From Acidobacteriota bacterium (GTDB lineage: Bacteria; Acidobacteriota; Terriglobia; Terriglobales; Acidobacteriaceae): a stretch of 6,859 nucleotides of DNA. The translations under genes and the position numbers were made by a program. The notes below the pieces were generated by a model that saw nothing but the letters and a program-made list of their open reading frames with translations, did no database searches and was not told the DNA's origin. Positions 1 through 6,149 of this stretch are shown piece by piece. Every line of letters starts with the position of its first letter. Position 1 is the first letter of the stretch. Location: assembly GCA_003225615.1 (NCBI GenBank), contig QIAS01000266.1:1-6859 (forward strand), written 5' to 3'.

Positions 1-142
1 CACGAACTTTTTTGATTTGCAAGAGATCGAAAAAGGAATAGCTCTCGGCCGCGGCCACCAGTTCGGCTCGTTCCCAATTTGCCAACTGACGCGCCGTGAG
101 CCGAAGAATACGCAGCAAATCCGCTCGACTGTATCGGTACAC
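1..142 (-). CDS. MerR-like helix-turn-helix protein, N-terminal part (cut by left window edge)
   Basis: Reading the minus strand from a GTG at 142-140 gives 47 uninterrupted codons to the window edge, beginning V-Y-R-Y-S-R-A-D-L-L-R. The sequence has the shape of a MerR-type winged HTH: a first helix (YSRADLLRILRL), a second helix with the turn and the hallmark W-E-R (TARQLANWERAELV, residues 16-29), then a tyrosine-led segment (SYSFFDLLQIKKVR, 34-47) matching the family's 'Y-x-x-x-D-L-x-x-I-x-x-L/V-R' wing and helix. An in-frame TGA lies six codons upstream of the GTG, so the start must be at or after it; no ATG is available and no Shine-Dalgarno is obvious. From family knowledge, this HTH often heads longer acidobacterial proteins with TPR repeats, but the rest lies outside the window, so that is only a guess. 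Inferred role: DNA-binding regulator. It is divergent from the SWIB gene. Confidence 0.72.
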   Translation of the reverse strand, partial: MYRYSRADLLRILRLTARQLANWERAELVAAAESYSFFDLLQIKKVR

Positions 143-166
143 GGTTTTAGGGAGCTTTCAGGCCGT

Positions 167-196
167 ATTATCAGGAAGTTAATAGTGACAAAGCAA
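167..196 (-). promoter_or_regulatory. Candidate sigma70-type promoter for the HTH gene
   Basis: On the minus strand there is TTGCTT (196-191), an 18-base spacer, and GATAAT (172-167), which differs from TATAAT at one position. The -10 element ends about 24 bases before the GTG at 142, so the leader would be very short. The -35 match is weak. An alternative -35, TTGTCA, lies nearer but is badly spaced. This is an inference from consensus only. Confidence 0.28.
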
Positions 197-289
197 GCGG
201 AAACTACTGTGGAAATCCAAGACGTTAGCAGGAAAACCGGAATTTTCAGGACTTCCCGCCCGCTTGCCAACACAACGCGAACGTCGCAC

Positions 290-317
290 TTTACATCAGA
301 CTGTTTCAACCTGTAAA
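290..317 (+). promoter_or_regulatory. Candidate promoter for the SWIB gene
   Basis: TTTACA (290-295, five of six to TTGACA), a 16-base spacer, and TGTAAA (312-317, four of six to TATAAT) lie just ahead of the SWIB ribosome binding site. Transcription would begin near 324 and leave a leader of about 20 bases holding GGAGGAG. Spacing and position fit, but the matches are modest and the organism's promoter consensus is not known from this window. Confidence 0.3.
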
Positions 318-344
318 AGCCGCTTTCTGGAGGAGCACACAAAG

Positions 345-602
345 ATGGCCAACACCGCCTTAACCAAGAAATTGAAACCTTCACCTAAACTCGCCGAAAT
401 TCTCGGCAGTTCCCAATCCGTAAGCCGCGCTGAGGCTGTGCAGGGACTCTGGAAGTACTTCAAGGCACATAAGCTGCAGAATCCAGAGAATAAACGGGAG
501 ATTCTGGCAGATGACAAACTCAAGCCGTTATTCGGCAAAGACAAGATCACGATGTTCGAGGTGGGGAAGATCGTGAACTCAAACCTATCGGACGGCAAGT
601 AG
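345..602 (+). CDS. Stand-alone SWIB/MDM2-domain protein, 85 residues
   Basis: The ATG at 345 has a strong ribosome binding site, GGAGGAG at 329-335, nine bases upstream. That favours it over the in-frame ATG at 264, which would add 27 residues unlike the family. Almost the whole protein is one SWIB domain. A short basic tail (TKKLKPSPKLAEILG, residues 7-21) leads into the core helix with L-W-K-Y-F-K-A-H-K-L-Q (35-45), then the signature N-K-R-E-I-L-A-D-D-K-L-K-P-L-F-G (49-64) and the closing ITMFEVGKIV helix (68-77). SWIB domains occur in eukaryotic SWI/SNF BAF60 and MDM2, and in bacteria either fused to topoisomerase I (chlamydiae) or as small free proteins. They are protein-interaction modules, generally linked to chromatin or nucleoid function. 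The bacterial partner is unknown. The protein is cytoplasmic with no signal peptide. It is transcribed alone, divergent from the HTH gene. Confidence 0.9.
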   Translation: MANTALTKKLKPSPKLAEILGSSQSVSRAEAVQGLWKYFKAHKLQNPENKREILADDKLKPLFGKDKITMFEVGKIVNSNLSDGK

Positions 603-617
603 CGGGTTTTTCTTGCG

Positions 618-641
618 CAGGAACGTTCCCTGACCTTTTTT
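618..641 (+). terminator. Weak intrinsic-terminator-like hairpin after the SWIB gene
   Basis: An imperfect dyad at 618-632 (CAGGAACGTTCCCTG, containing the perfect 10-bp palindrome GGAACGTTCC at 620-629) is followed after three bases by six T's (636-641). It lies 16 bases past the SWIB stop codon and just before the stop of the convergent minus-strand gene. The stem is short, with one bulge, so terminator strength is doubtful. A competing pairing, GCAAG (595-599) with CTTGC (612-616), overlaps the SWIB stop. Confidence 0.33.
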
Positions 642-1632
642 ACCGGGAAGACAGGCTTCTCGCGCCGCTTGGAGAACTGATCTTTGGTTTGTTCGCAGTT
701 CTGATCTGTTTCTCGAGCAGCTCTGCCGCTTGAGCCAAGGTTAAATCATCAGGAACGCGCTGGAACGAACTGCGTTGGAGTTTCTCCTCCACGCTGATGG
801 TCTTGAAAAACAGAGCTTTGCCTCTCATATCCACGTTCAGTAGGGTCAATTCCCAGTAACGCGGCGCGACCTCTTCCTGCTTTACGTGAAACTTCCCGCC
901 CCGATCCAAATGGCCCAGCAGTCCCCCTCCAAACTTCACCTCATGAGTAAGGTGGCCATTAATCTCACTCAACCTGTAGTCTCTGCTGCTGACCCAGATT
1001 GAGCCTTCCATCGCGTGGAACACTTGTGCCTCATGAAAGGAGGGCCGAAAGCTCGGATTTGGCTTGAAGGTCAGTTGCACGAGGTCGCCGCGCCGCTGTG
1101 CGTAAGTGAACATCAGGGCATCGGGCAAGGTCTTCAGCAATCGCTGACTGCGAGCCTCATCTTTCTCTTGGGCTCGTTGGGCTTTGCGAAGCTCATCCGG
1201 ATGATTGACGAGGTATTGAATGCGCTCGTCCTGCTTCTTTTGCTCCTCGGGAGAAAGTGGTTGACCGTTTACGGCGATAAGTCGTTTTAGATCCCCGTCC
1301 TTGCTCTCCACTACCTCGTAAACTTCTTGTCTGTTGGATTTTTCCGTTTGCAGCCGGAACATCCAGTGAGTGTGGTCCTCATCTTCCGCCTTTAGCTCGT
1401 TTGCAATGACTCTGCGGGCGAGGTCATTGGCCGACTGGTGCGGAGCCGATGGCTCGCTTTGCGTGGAGGCGAGCGACACTAGCAAGGAAAATACCAGCGC
1501 GGAGTTAACCAAGGTGCTGGCCACAAGTCTTTGAAGAGGAAAGCGTTGGATGGGGCCAGAAACTCTCCTTGGGCCAGCCGCATCCAACGTTCGGCCTAGT
1601 TTGCAATAACCTACGCGAGGAGCGCGCTCCAT
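640..1632 (-). CDS. Secreted hypothetical protein with charged helical linker and LolA-like beta region
   Basis: I do not recognise a named family. From the longest start (ATG at 1632) the protein has 330 residues: an Arg-rich leader (1-36), a hydrophobic segment typical of a signal peptide (about 38-57, ending L-A-S-T-Q), a highly charged, probably helical stretch (127-165, rich in E, K, R, Q), and a beta-rich C-terminal part (about 172-285). The last part contains GSIWVSSRDYRLSEINGHL, KFGGGLLGHLDRGGKFHV and DMRGKALFFKTISVEEK. Such alternating strands with 'G-x-I-W-V' and 'Y-R-L-x-x-I' resemble LolA/LppX-type lipid-binding folds and similar acidobacterial hypotheticals, but that is a resemblance, not an identification. 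Inferred site: periplasm or outer surface. The start is uncertain. ATG 1632 overlaps the divergent gene's ATG and has no ribosome binding site; in-frame alternatives are TTG at 1587, GTG at 1524 and TTG at 1512. The leader uses rare-looking AGG/AGA arginines, which suggests it may be untranslated. Confidence 0.75.
   Translation of the reverse strand: MERAPRVGYCKLGRTLDAAGPRRVSGPIQRFPLQRLVASTLVNSALVFSLLVSLASTQSEPSAPHQSANDLARRVIANELKAEDEDHTHWMFRLQTEKSNRQEVYEVVESKDGDLKRLIAVNGQPLSPEEQKKQDERIQYLVNHPDELRKAQRAQEKDEARSQRLLKTLPDALMFTYAQRRGDLVQLTFKPNPSFRPSFHEAQVFHAMEGSIWVSSRDYRLSEINGHLTHEVKFGGGLLGHLDRGGKFHVKQEEVAPRYWELTLLNVDMRGKALFFKTISVEEKLQRSSFQRVPDDLTLAQAAELLEKQIRTANKPKISSPSGARSLSSR
1544..1589. promoter_or_regulatory. 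Inverted repeat (13-bp arms) in the divergent start region
   Basis: CGTTGGATGGGGC at 1544-1556 pairs with GCCGCATCCAACG at 1577-1589: nine perfect pairs, one G-G mismatch, then three more pairs, around a 20-base loop. A direct repeat GGGCCAG (1553-1559 and 1571-1577) is nested inside. The dyad ends 41 bases before the ATG of the glycine-zipper gene and lies across the doubtful N-terminal leader of the minus-strand gene. It could be a two-fold operator serving both divergent genes, or an RNA hairpin ahead of the minus-strand gene if that gene starts at 1524. The dyad itself is seen directly; the role is inferred. Confidence 0.45.
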
Positions 1633-2428
1633 GACTACACCAACTTGCCTGCCGCGTTACTTTGTTGCCGTGCTGTTGTTCTGCGCAATGGCATTCGCAA
1701 CCGACACTCTAACGATGAAAGATGGAACCAAGCACAACGGCGTATTTCTCGGAGCCACTGCTCGCACCATCACCTTCAAAGAAGGACGCACGATCCACCA
1801 CTACCCGCGTACCAGCGTGGAGTCGCTGGAGTTCGGTACGCCCACCACGTCCTCTGCTAATACCCCGTCGAGCGGTGCCAAGGCAGCGGCAACACCAGGC
1901 CGAACTGTGGTACTGCCCGCCGGCACCGAAATTGAAGTGCTCACGAATGAAAACATTGACTCAAGCAGCGCCAAGGAGGGCCAGACGTTTCGCGCAGATG
2001 TTGCCGAGAACATCACGAACAGCTCAGGGCAGGTCGTCATTCCCAAGGGATCGGAGGCCGAACTCGTCATTCGCAAAGTTAATACCGGAGGCGTAACCGG
2101 AACACCTGAGGTTACACTCGACCTGCAATCCATCAAAGTGGGCGGCCGACGCTACACAGTCAACGCTGAGGATTTGGCTCAGAAGGGCAATGAGGGTATT
2201 GGCGCCAACAAGCGCACGGCTGAAATGGTGGGAGGCGGCGCGGTTCTGGGCACCCTGATCGGAGCCATTGCCGGACACGGAAAAGGTGCCGCCATCGGCG
2301 CCGCCGCTGGAGCGGCGGCGGGGGCAGGGACTCAAATCCTGACCCGAGGCAAAGCGGTCAAGGTTCCCGCTGAAACCAAGCTGCGTTTCAAACTAGAGCA
2401 ACCTTTACATCTGGAAGCGGCCTATTGA
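1631..2428 (+). CDS. Secreted glycine-zipper protein with N-terminal small beta domain
   Basis: The ATG at 1631 has GAGGAG (1617-1622) eight bases upstream and opens a clear signal peptide: [10 protein letters not shown], hydrophobic [13 protein letters not shown], likely cleavage after A23. The mature protein of about 242 residues shows four parts. Residues 25-68 form a small beta unit ([16 protein letters not shown]...SVESLEF). A Ser/Thr/Ala-rich linker spans 70-92. Residues 93-180 form a second beta domain ([18 protein letters not shown], then [16 protein letters not shown], and [15 protein letters not shown]), reminiscent of TrbI/VirB10-type or SAF-like beta folds. Residues 200-233 are a glycine zipper (G-x-x-x-G spacing: [27 protein letters not shown]), and the tail [16 protein letters not shown] echoes the 'PAGTEIEV' strand. 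Glycine zippers pack into membranes, so an outer-membrane-associated structural role is inferred. Acidobacteria carry many such proteins, with no established function. It is divergent from the secreted hypothetical gene and convergent with the PAP2 gene. Confidence 0.88.
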   Translation: MTTPTCLPRYFVAVLLFCAMAFATDTLTMKDGTKHNGVFLGATARTITFKEGRTIHHYPRTSVESLEFGTPTTSSANTPSSGAKAAATPGRTVVLPAGTEIEVLTNENIDSSSAKEGQTFRADVAENITNSSGQVVIPKGSEAELVIRKVNTGGVTGTPEVTLDLQSIKVGGRRYTVNAEDLAQKGNEGIGANKRTAEMVGGGAVLGTLIGAIAGHGKGAAIGAAAGAAAGAGTQILTRGKAVKVPAETKLRFKLEQPLHLEAAY

Positions 2429-2500
2429 AGTACGATTGACAAAGTACGAAGTGCGAATTACGCAAGACGATCATGCTTGGCAAATCGTACTTCGTACTTT
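2427..2500. repeat. Degenerate GTACGAA repeat cluster with two alternative hairpins
   Basis: Starting at the glycine-zipper stop codon and ending six bases before the convergent PAP2 stop, the spacer is built from variants of one unit: GTACGATT (2430), GTACGAAG (2444), GTGCGAAT (2451), and reversed copies at 2483-2500. AAAGTACGAAGTGCGA (2441-2456) pairs with TCGTACTTCGTACTTT (2485-2500) with one G-T wobble. Separately, GAAGTACGATT (2427-2437) pairs perfectly with AATCGTACTTC (2483-2493). The two hairpins share the right arm and so exclude each other. Both could end transcription from either side of the convergent pair, though only a short T run follows. The build resembles dispersed intergenic repeat families; whether it is dispersed cannot be judged from one copy. 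Confidence 0.7.
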
Positions 2501-2505
2501 CGATG

Positions 2506-3384
2506 CTAGTGACTGCAGGCCTCGCTACGCTGCGGGTTGCAGCGCGCATGGAAGATATGTGAGGCAATAGCGTAGCCGAGCACGCTGCCCACCAGCACAT
2601 CCGAAGCATAGTGCTCGCGACCAAGAAAACGTCCCATCGAAACCGCTGTGGCAGCCCCATACGCCAGCAGTTTCACCCAGGGCTTGGGATATTCGTGCGC
2701 CACCACTGTCGCCATTGCCCAGGAAAATATGGGGTGCCCAGCCGGGAATGATGTGTTAAAGCCGGCGTGCTGCCAGAAACGGCCGTTTCCGGTGCCTTCT
2801 TCAGGACGCTCACGCCCGGCAATGAATTGCATCGGGGTATAAATCAGGAACGTGTTGACCAGCGTTTCCAACTCCAGTTCGCCCGTCTCTTTCGCGTGCT
2901 CGTTCTTCTTTGCGATCCCGTAAGCCCACAACCCACCCAAGGTTGCACTGGTCGAATCCAGGCTGACATTTGTGATGTTTCGGAACAAATCCACGTGGCC
3001 GTTAGGCAGGGCCCGGCTGGTCCGCCTATCGGTTGCGATTAAAGCTCCAGTACCTGCAAGAAACAGAGCGTCCCATTTGAAATTGGAGGGCTTGAAAGGC
3101 TCTGTGTAAAGTTCCTTCTGGTCTCTGAGGCCCCGTAAGACGCTTCTCACAATTATCCCGTGCCGTGAGCCTTGCCCGGAATTCGTTGAGGTCGCAGATC
3201 CCGAGCCATCGCTCGACATGTCGGCTGGCTGGGAATCGAAGCCCACGCTGTCCATGGATCGAAAATGCATTATGGGGACACTTGCCGGAGGCGCGAACGT
3301 TTGGGCCTTGGCCGTCGCGCAAAGCGCAAATATAAACAGCGCGCCGACAATTGCCTGAGATAAAGCAATCCTGTACCTGTCCAA
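2506..3384 (-). CDS. PAP2-superfamily (type 2 phosphatidic acid phosphatase) protein, exported, with altered active site
   Basis: I place the start at TTG 3384 because AAGGAG (3395-3390) lies five bases upstream and the resulting 292-residue protein opens with a textbook signal peptide (DRYRIALSQ, hydrophobic AIVGALFIFALCA, cleavage near TAKA/Q). An ATG at 3516 is in frame but lacks a ribosome binding site and would put 44 extra residues before the signal. After a Ser/Gly-rich linker (about 45-75), the PAP2 core follows. Motif 1 is Q-F-I-A-G-R-E-R-P (186-194), motif 2 is S-F-P-A-G-H (212-217), and motif 3 is R-F-L-G-R-E-H-Y-A-S-D (252-262). Family enzymes hydrolyse lipid phosphates or pyrophosphates through the two His and the Asp, all kept here (H217, H258, D262). 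Two phosphate-contact residues differ: the usual Lys of K-x6-R-P is Gln186, and P-S-G-H is P-A-G-H. Activity is therefore uncertain. The substrate is unknown. Confidence 0.88.
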   Translation of the reverse strand: MDRYRIALSQAIVGALFIFALCATAKAQTFAPPASVPIMHFRSMDSVGFDSQPADMSSDGSGSATSTNSGQGSRHGIIVRSVLRGLRDQKELYTEPFKPSNFKWDALFLAGTGALIATDRRTSRALPNGHVDLFRNITNVSLDSTSATLGGLWAYGIAKKNEHAKETGELELETLVNTFLIYTPMQFIAGRERPEEGTGNGRFWQHAGFNTSFPAGHPIFSWAMATVVAHEYPKPWVKLLAYGAATAVSMGRFLGREHYASDVLVGSVLGYAIASHIFHARCNPQRSEACSH

Positions 3385-3672
3385 TTCAGCTCCTTGAACC
3401 CCAATGGTCGAATGCGAACTTAGAATGCAAACAGCTGAAAATCGGTAACTTGCTTTTAACAAAAAGGCCATGCCCACATCAGCAGTGATCCGACGTTCAC
3501 CCTCCAGGCGGTTCATGGCCCAGATTAGAACCTAGACAGCCGGCCATTGTTCCTATGCAAAACCTTGCAAAATCGACCATTTTCGCTGCCGACGTGTTTC
3601 TGAAACCAACCAAACCGCAGGTCTTCTCTTCAAAGGGTGAGTAGCTGAATCCAGTGGTGTTGAGGCCTGGCA
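3385..3672. other. Divergent intergenic spacer (288 bp), no gene supported
   Basis: With the TTG start of the PAP2 gene, this stretch separates two divergent genes and should hold both promoters. I see no convincing sigma70 pair for either. It holds a direct repeat TGCAAAA at 3556-3562 and 3566-3572, ten bases apart, and a small dyad AAAAT-CGACC-ATTTT (3569-3583) overlapping the second copy. Short open frames here (the PAP2 upstream extension and another on the minus strand, 3497-3697) lack ribosome binding sites and recognisable protein features. Confidence 0.5.
3390..3395 (-). promoter_or_regulatory. Ribosome binding site deciding the TTG start of the PAP2 gene
   Basis: On the minus strand AAGGAG (3395-3390), then five bases, then TTG at 3384-3382. 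It is the only good Shine-Dalgarno match near any in-frame start of this gene, and the TTG start produces a normal-length signal peptide. Together these argue against the upstream ATG at 3516. Confidence 0.6.
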
Positions 3673-6021
3673 GTGATGACCACAATTCTTTGCCCAACCG
3701 GTGTCGGCCAGAAATGTGCCTTCACCACAATCCGGCTCACGAGTGCGCTGCTGTTGACAGCAGTGCTCGTGGGCTGCGGCGGCGTGTCAAGCTCGGATCG
3801 CCGGTCGAATCACGCGGGGGCGCCGACCCTGACTATTACCGCAACACCAAGCGCCATCACGCTGGGCTCTTCCACGACGCTGGCTTGGAGTTCGGCCGGC
3901 GCCACGTCCGTATCTTTTGACAACGGTATCGGTCAGGTTCAGCCTTCCGGTTCGCTACAACAAAAGCCGCCGGCAACCACTACCTATAACGCAACCGCAG
4001 CCGGTCCGGGAGGAACGGCGCAAGCATCAGTGACGGTGACGGTGGGCGGCCAGCAAGGGTTTCAATTTTCCGCTAATCCCTCGAGCATTATTACCGGGCA
4101 ATCCTCTACTCTTACCTTTTCCGCGCCCGGCGCCACGTCGGTGAGCATCGACCGTGGCATTGGAACGCTGGGAGCATCGGGCAGTGTAACCGTCACACCC
4201 TCGACTACTACAACCTACACAGCGACAGCCAGCTTCAACGGCTCAACCATGACGGCCTCAGTGACCGTCACAGTGCAATCAAGTTCGGGCGGCACCGTGA
4301 GCTTGACGGCAAATCCCGCCACCATCAGCGGGGGACAAAGTGCGACTTTGAGTTGGACCTCCGCCAATGTCACATCGCTCACGATTGACCAGGGTGTCGG
4401 GGCAGTTGCGGTTCCCTCAGGCTCAGTTACCGTCTCGCCGAGCGCGACCACGGTTTATACGATTACGGCCGCGCCGGGCGGCGCCACGGCATCCGCGACG
4501 GTGAGTGTAAACTCCGGCGTCCCAAAGCTCGGCGGCGTATTTACCTATAAGTTCGACAATGCACGTACGGGACAAAACTTAAGCGAGTCCATTCTTACCC
4601 CTGCTAATGTCAAGTCGACGGAGTTTGGCAAGGTTTTCACTCTTGATGTCGATGGCTACATATATGGCCAGCCGCTCTATGTCACGTCAATAGACATTTC
4701 CGGTCAGGGCACCCACAACGTGGTTTACGTAGTGACCGAGCACGACAGCGTCTATGCCTTTGATGCAGACGGAAAAACCAAGTCGCCGCTCTGGCACGTC
4801 AGCTTCATCAACCCAACAGCTGGTGTCACGACGATTCCAACTGCCGATGTGGGCAGCACCATTTTTCCGGAGATTGGCATTACCTCGACACCGGTCATCG
4901 ATCCCGGTACCGGCACGCTTTACGTGGACGCATCCACGAAGGAGAACGGGAGCTACTTCCATCGCCTACACGCTTTGGACCTCGCCTCAGGCAACGAGAA
5001 ATTCGGCAGCCCGGTCACAATCTCCGGGTCTGTCTCAGGCTCGGGAGATGGAAACGACGGGAGCGGCCATGTTCCATTTCAGGCGAAGATCGAGTTACAG
5101 CGAGCAGGACTGCTACTTCTCAACAACACTATCTACATCGCATTCGCCTCCCACGGTGACAACGGTCCTTACCATGGATGGGTGTTTGCTTACGACGCCA
5201 CTACCCTGAAGCAGGTTGGAATCTGGAACGCTACCCCGAACGGTAATGCCGGCGGAATCTGGCATGCCGGCGGCGGTCTGGCTGCGGATAGCGCGGGCTC
5301 AATCTACGGCATATCCGGCAATGGCTTAGCCGACGGCGGCCCGGACTACGGAGACACTTTCTTCCGCCTCAGCCTGGGCTCTGGAGGACTTTCCATAGCC
5401 GACTTCTTCACTCCTTTCGATCAGCAGAATCTGGCTGCTCACGACATCGACTTAGGCTCGGGAGGTCCCCTGCTGCTGCCTGATCAACCCGGATCCCATC
5501 CGCACCTGCTGACGTCAGCCGGCAAAGCAGGCACGATTTACCTTATCGACCGCGACGACATGGGCGGTTACAACACGACCACTGACAATATCGTGCAGAA
5601 AATAACAGGTGCTGTCGGAAAAAACGGAGCGGACGACAACAACTTCTGTACTCCGACTTACTGGCAAGGACGCGTGTATTACGTAGGGGCAGTGGATGTG
5701 GCCAAGGCTTTTGCCTTGAACAACGGAACGCTTTCCACTACGCCGCAATCGCAATCGTCGCACGCCTTTACCAGTCAGGGCGCGACCCCGGCAATTTCAG
5801 CCAGCGGAAATACCAACGGCATCCTGTGGGTTATTGACAGAGGCGGCGTGCTATATGCCTACGATGCCACCAATCTCGCAACGGAGCTGTACAACAGCAG
5901 CCAGGCGGGCACACGCGACACATTGGGTACCGCCGTACGATTTACAGTTCCCACAATCGCCAACGGACGTGTCTACATCGGCACGAAAAGCCAAGTGGTG
6001 GTGTATGGCTTGCTCCCCTAA
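3673..6021 (+). CDS. Lipoprotein with three Ig-like repeats and a C-terminal PQQ-like beta-propeller
   Basis: The frame opens with GTG 3673, immediately followed by ATG 3676; GAGG (3662-3665) serves either, so the start is 3673 or 3676. The 782-residue form has a lipoprotein signal: R21, hydrophobic LTSALLLTAVLVG, lipobox L-V-G-C with C35 to be lipidated, then G-G-V-S-S-S. No Asp follows the Cys, which in classical Lol rules favours outer-membrane sorting. Residues 51-124, 129-201 and 208-279 are three Ig-like repeats, each with 'P-x-x-I-x-x-G-x-x-x-x-L-x-(W/F)-(S/T)', 'T-S-(V/L)-x-(F/I)-D-x-G-(I/V)-G' and a closing 'T-T-x-Y-x-x-T-A'. Residues 286-782 are a beta-propeller with blade motifs VYAFDADG (360), LHALDLASG (432), VFAYDATTLKQVGIW (504), IYLIDRDDMGG (622), LYAYDATNL (727) and VYIGTKSQVVVYG (767). 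Such proteins are often labelled pyrroloquinoline quinone proteins, but I see no evidence of cofactor or enzyme activity. Surface binding or scaffold function is the cautious inference. Confidence 0.9.
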   Translation: MMTTILCPTGVGQKCAFTTIRLTSALLLTAVLVGCGGVSSSDRRSNHAGAPTLTITATPSAITLGSSTTLAWSSAGATSVSFDNGIGQVQPSGSLQQKPPATTTYNATAAGPGGTAQASVTVTVGGQQGFQFSANPSSIITGQSSTLTFSAPGATSVSIDRGIGTLGASGSVTVTPSTTTTYTATASFNGSTMTASVTVTVQSSSGGTVSLTANPATISGGQSATLSWTSANVTSLTIDQGVGAVAVPSGSVTVSPSATTVYTITAAPGGATASATVSVNSGVPKLGGVFTYKFDNARTGQNLSESILTPANVKSTEFGKVFTLDVDGYIYGQPLYVTSIDISGQGTHNVVYVVTEHDSVYAFDADGKTKSPLWHVSFINPTAGVTTIPTADVGSTIFPEIGITSTPVIDPGTGTLYVDASTKENGSYFHRLHALDLASGNEKFGSPVTISGSVSGSGDGNDGSGHVPFQAKIELQRAGLLLLNNTIYIAFASHGDNGPYHGWVFAYDATTLKQVGIWNATPNGNAGGIWHAGGGLAADSAGSIYGISGNGLADGGPDYGDTFFRLSLGSGGLSIADFFTPFDQQNLAAHDIDLGSGGPLLLPDQPGSHPHLLTSAGKAGTIYLIDRDDMGGYNTTTDNIVQKITGAVGKNGADDNNFCTPTYWQGRVYYVGAVDVAKAFALNNGTLSTTPQSQSSHAFTSQGATPAISASGNTNGILWVIDRGGVLYAYDATNLATELYNSSQAGTRDTLGTAVRFTVPTIANGRVYIGTKSQVVVYGLLP
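3823..4509 (+). repeat. Three tandem Ig-like protein repeats encoded in the lipoprotein gene
   Basis: The units run 3823-4044, 4057-4275 and 4294-4509, about 72-74 codons each with short linkers. They align through the core ATSVSFDNGIG / ATSVSIDRGIG / VTSLTIDQGVG and end in Thr/Val-rich strands. The third has one extra residue (AVAVPSGS against TLGASGS). At DNA level the copies have diverged widely, so the duplication is old and selection acts on the protein fold. Confidence 0.8.
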
Positions 6022-6149
6022 ACTTGTCACTGTCGGTGAGAAGCTATCCCGCAGCCAAATGCGTCTTGTCTCGGAGAGAGCGGGTACGCCGTCGCAGGTC
6101 GCGAGCGAATAGTCGCCATAACCACACATGGTCAGGAATGCAGCGGCAC

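Noticed and set aside
17..316. Plus-strand open frame of 99 codons at the left end
   Set aside because: It overlaps the minus-strand HTH coding start, has no recognisable domain or ribosome binding site, and its composition is not protein-like.
1015..1290. Plus-strand open frame with a leucine run resembling a membrane segment
   Set aside because: It is the antisense of the charged E/K/Q-rich helical linker of the minus-strand hypothetical gene; the Leu run is its complement.
2299..2320. Perfect 9-bp GC hairpin with TGGA loop inside the glycine-zipper gene
   Set aside because: GCC/GGC/GCG codons for an Ala/Gly run produce such symmetry by themselves; the position is deep in coding sequence and no regulatory role is supported.
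4754..5209. Plus-strand open frame of 151 codons inside the propeller gene
   Set aside because: A +1-frame shadow rich in Arg/Ser/Pro, entirely inside the propeller reading frame, which has clear blade motifs.
6023..6043. Possible terminator hairpin after the propeller lipoprotein gene
   Set aside because: Seven pairs with a central G-G mismatch and no T run after it; too weak to call as a terminator.
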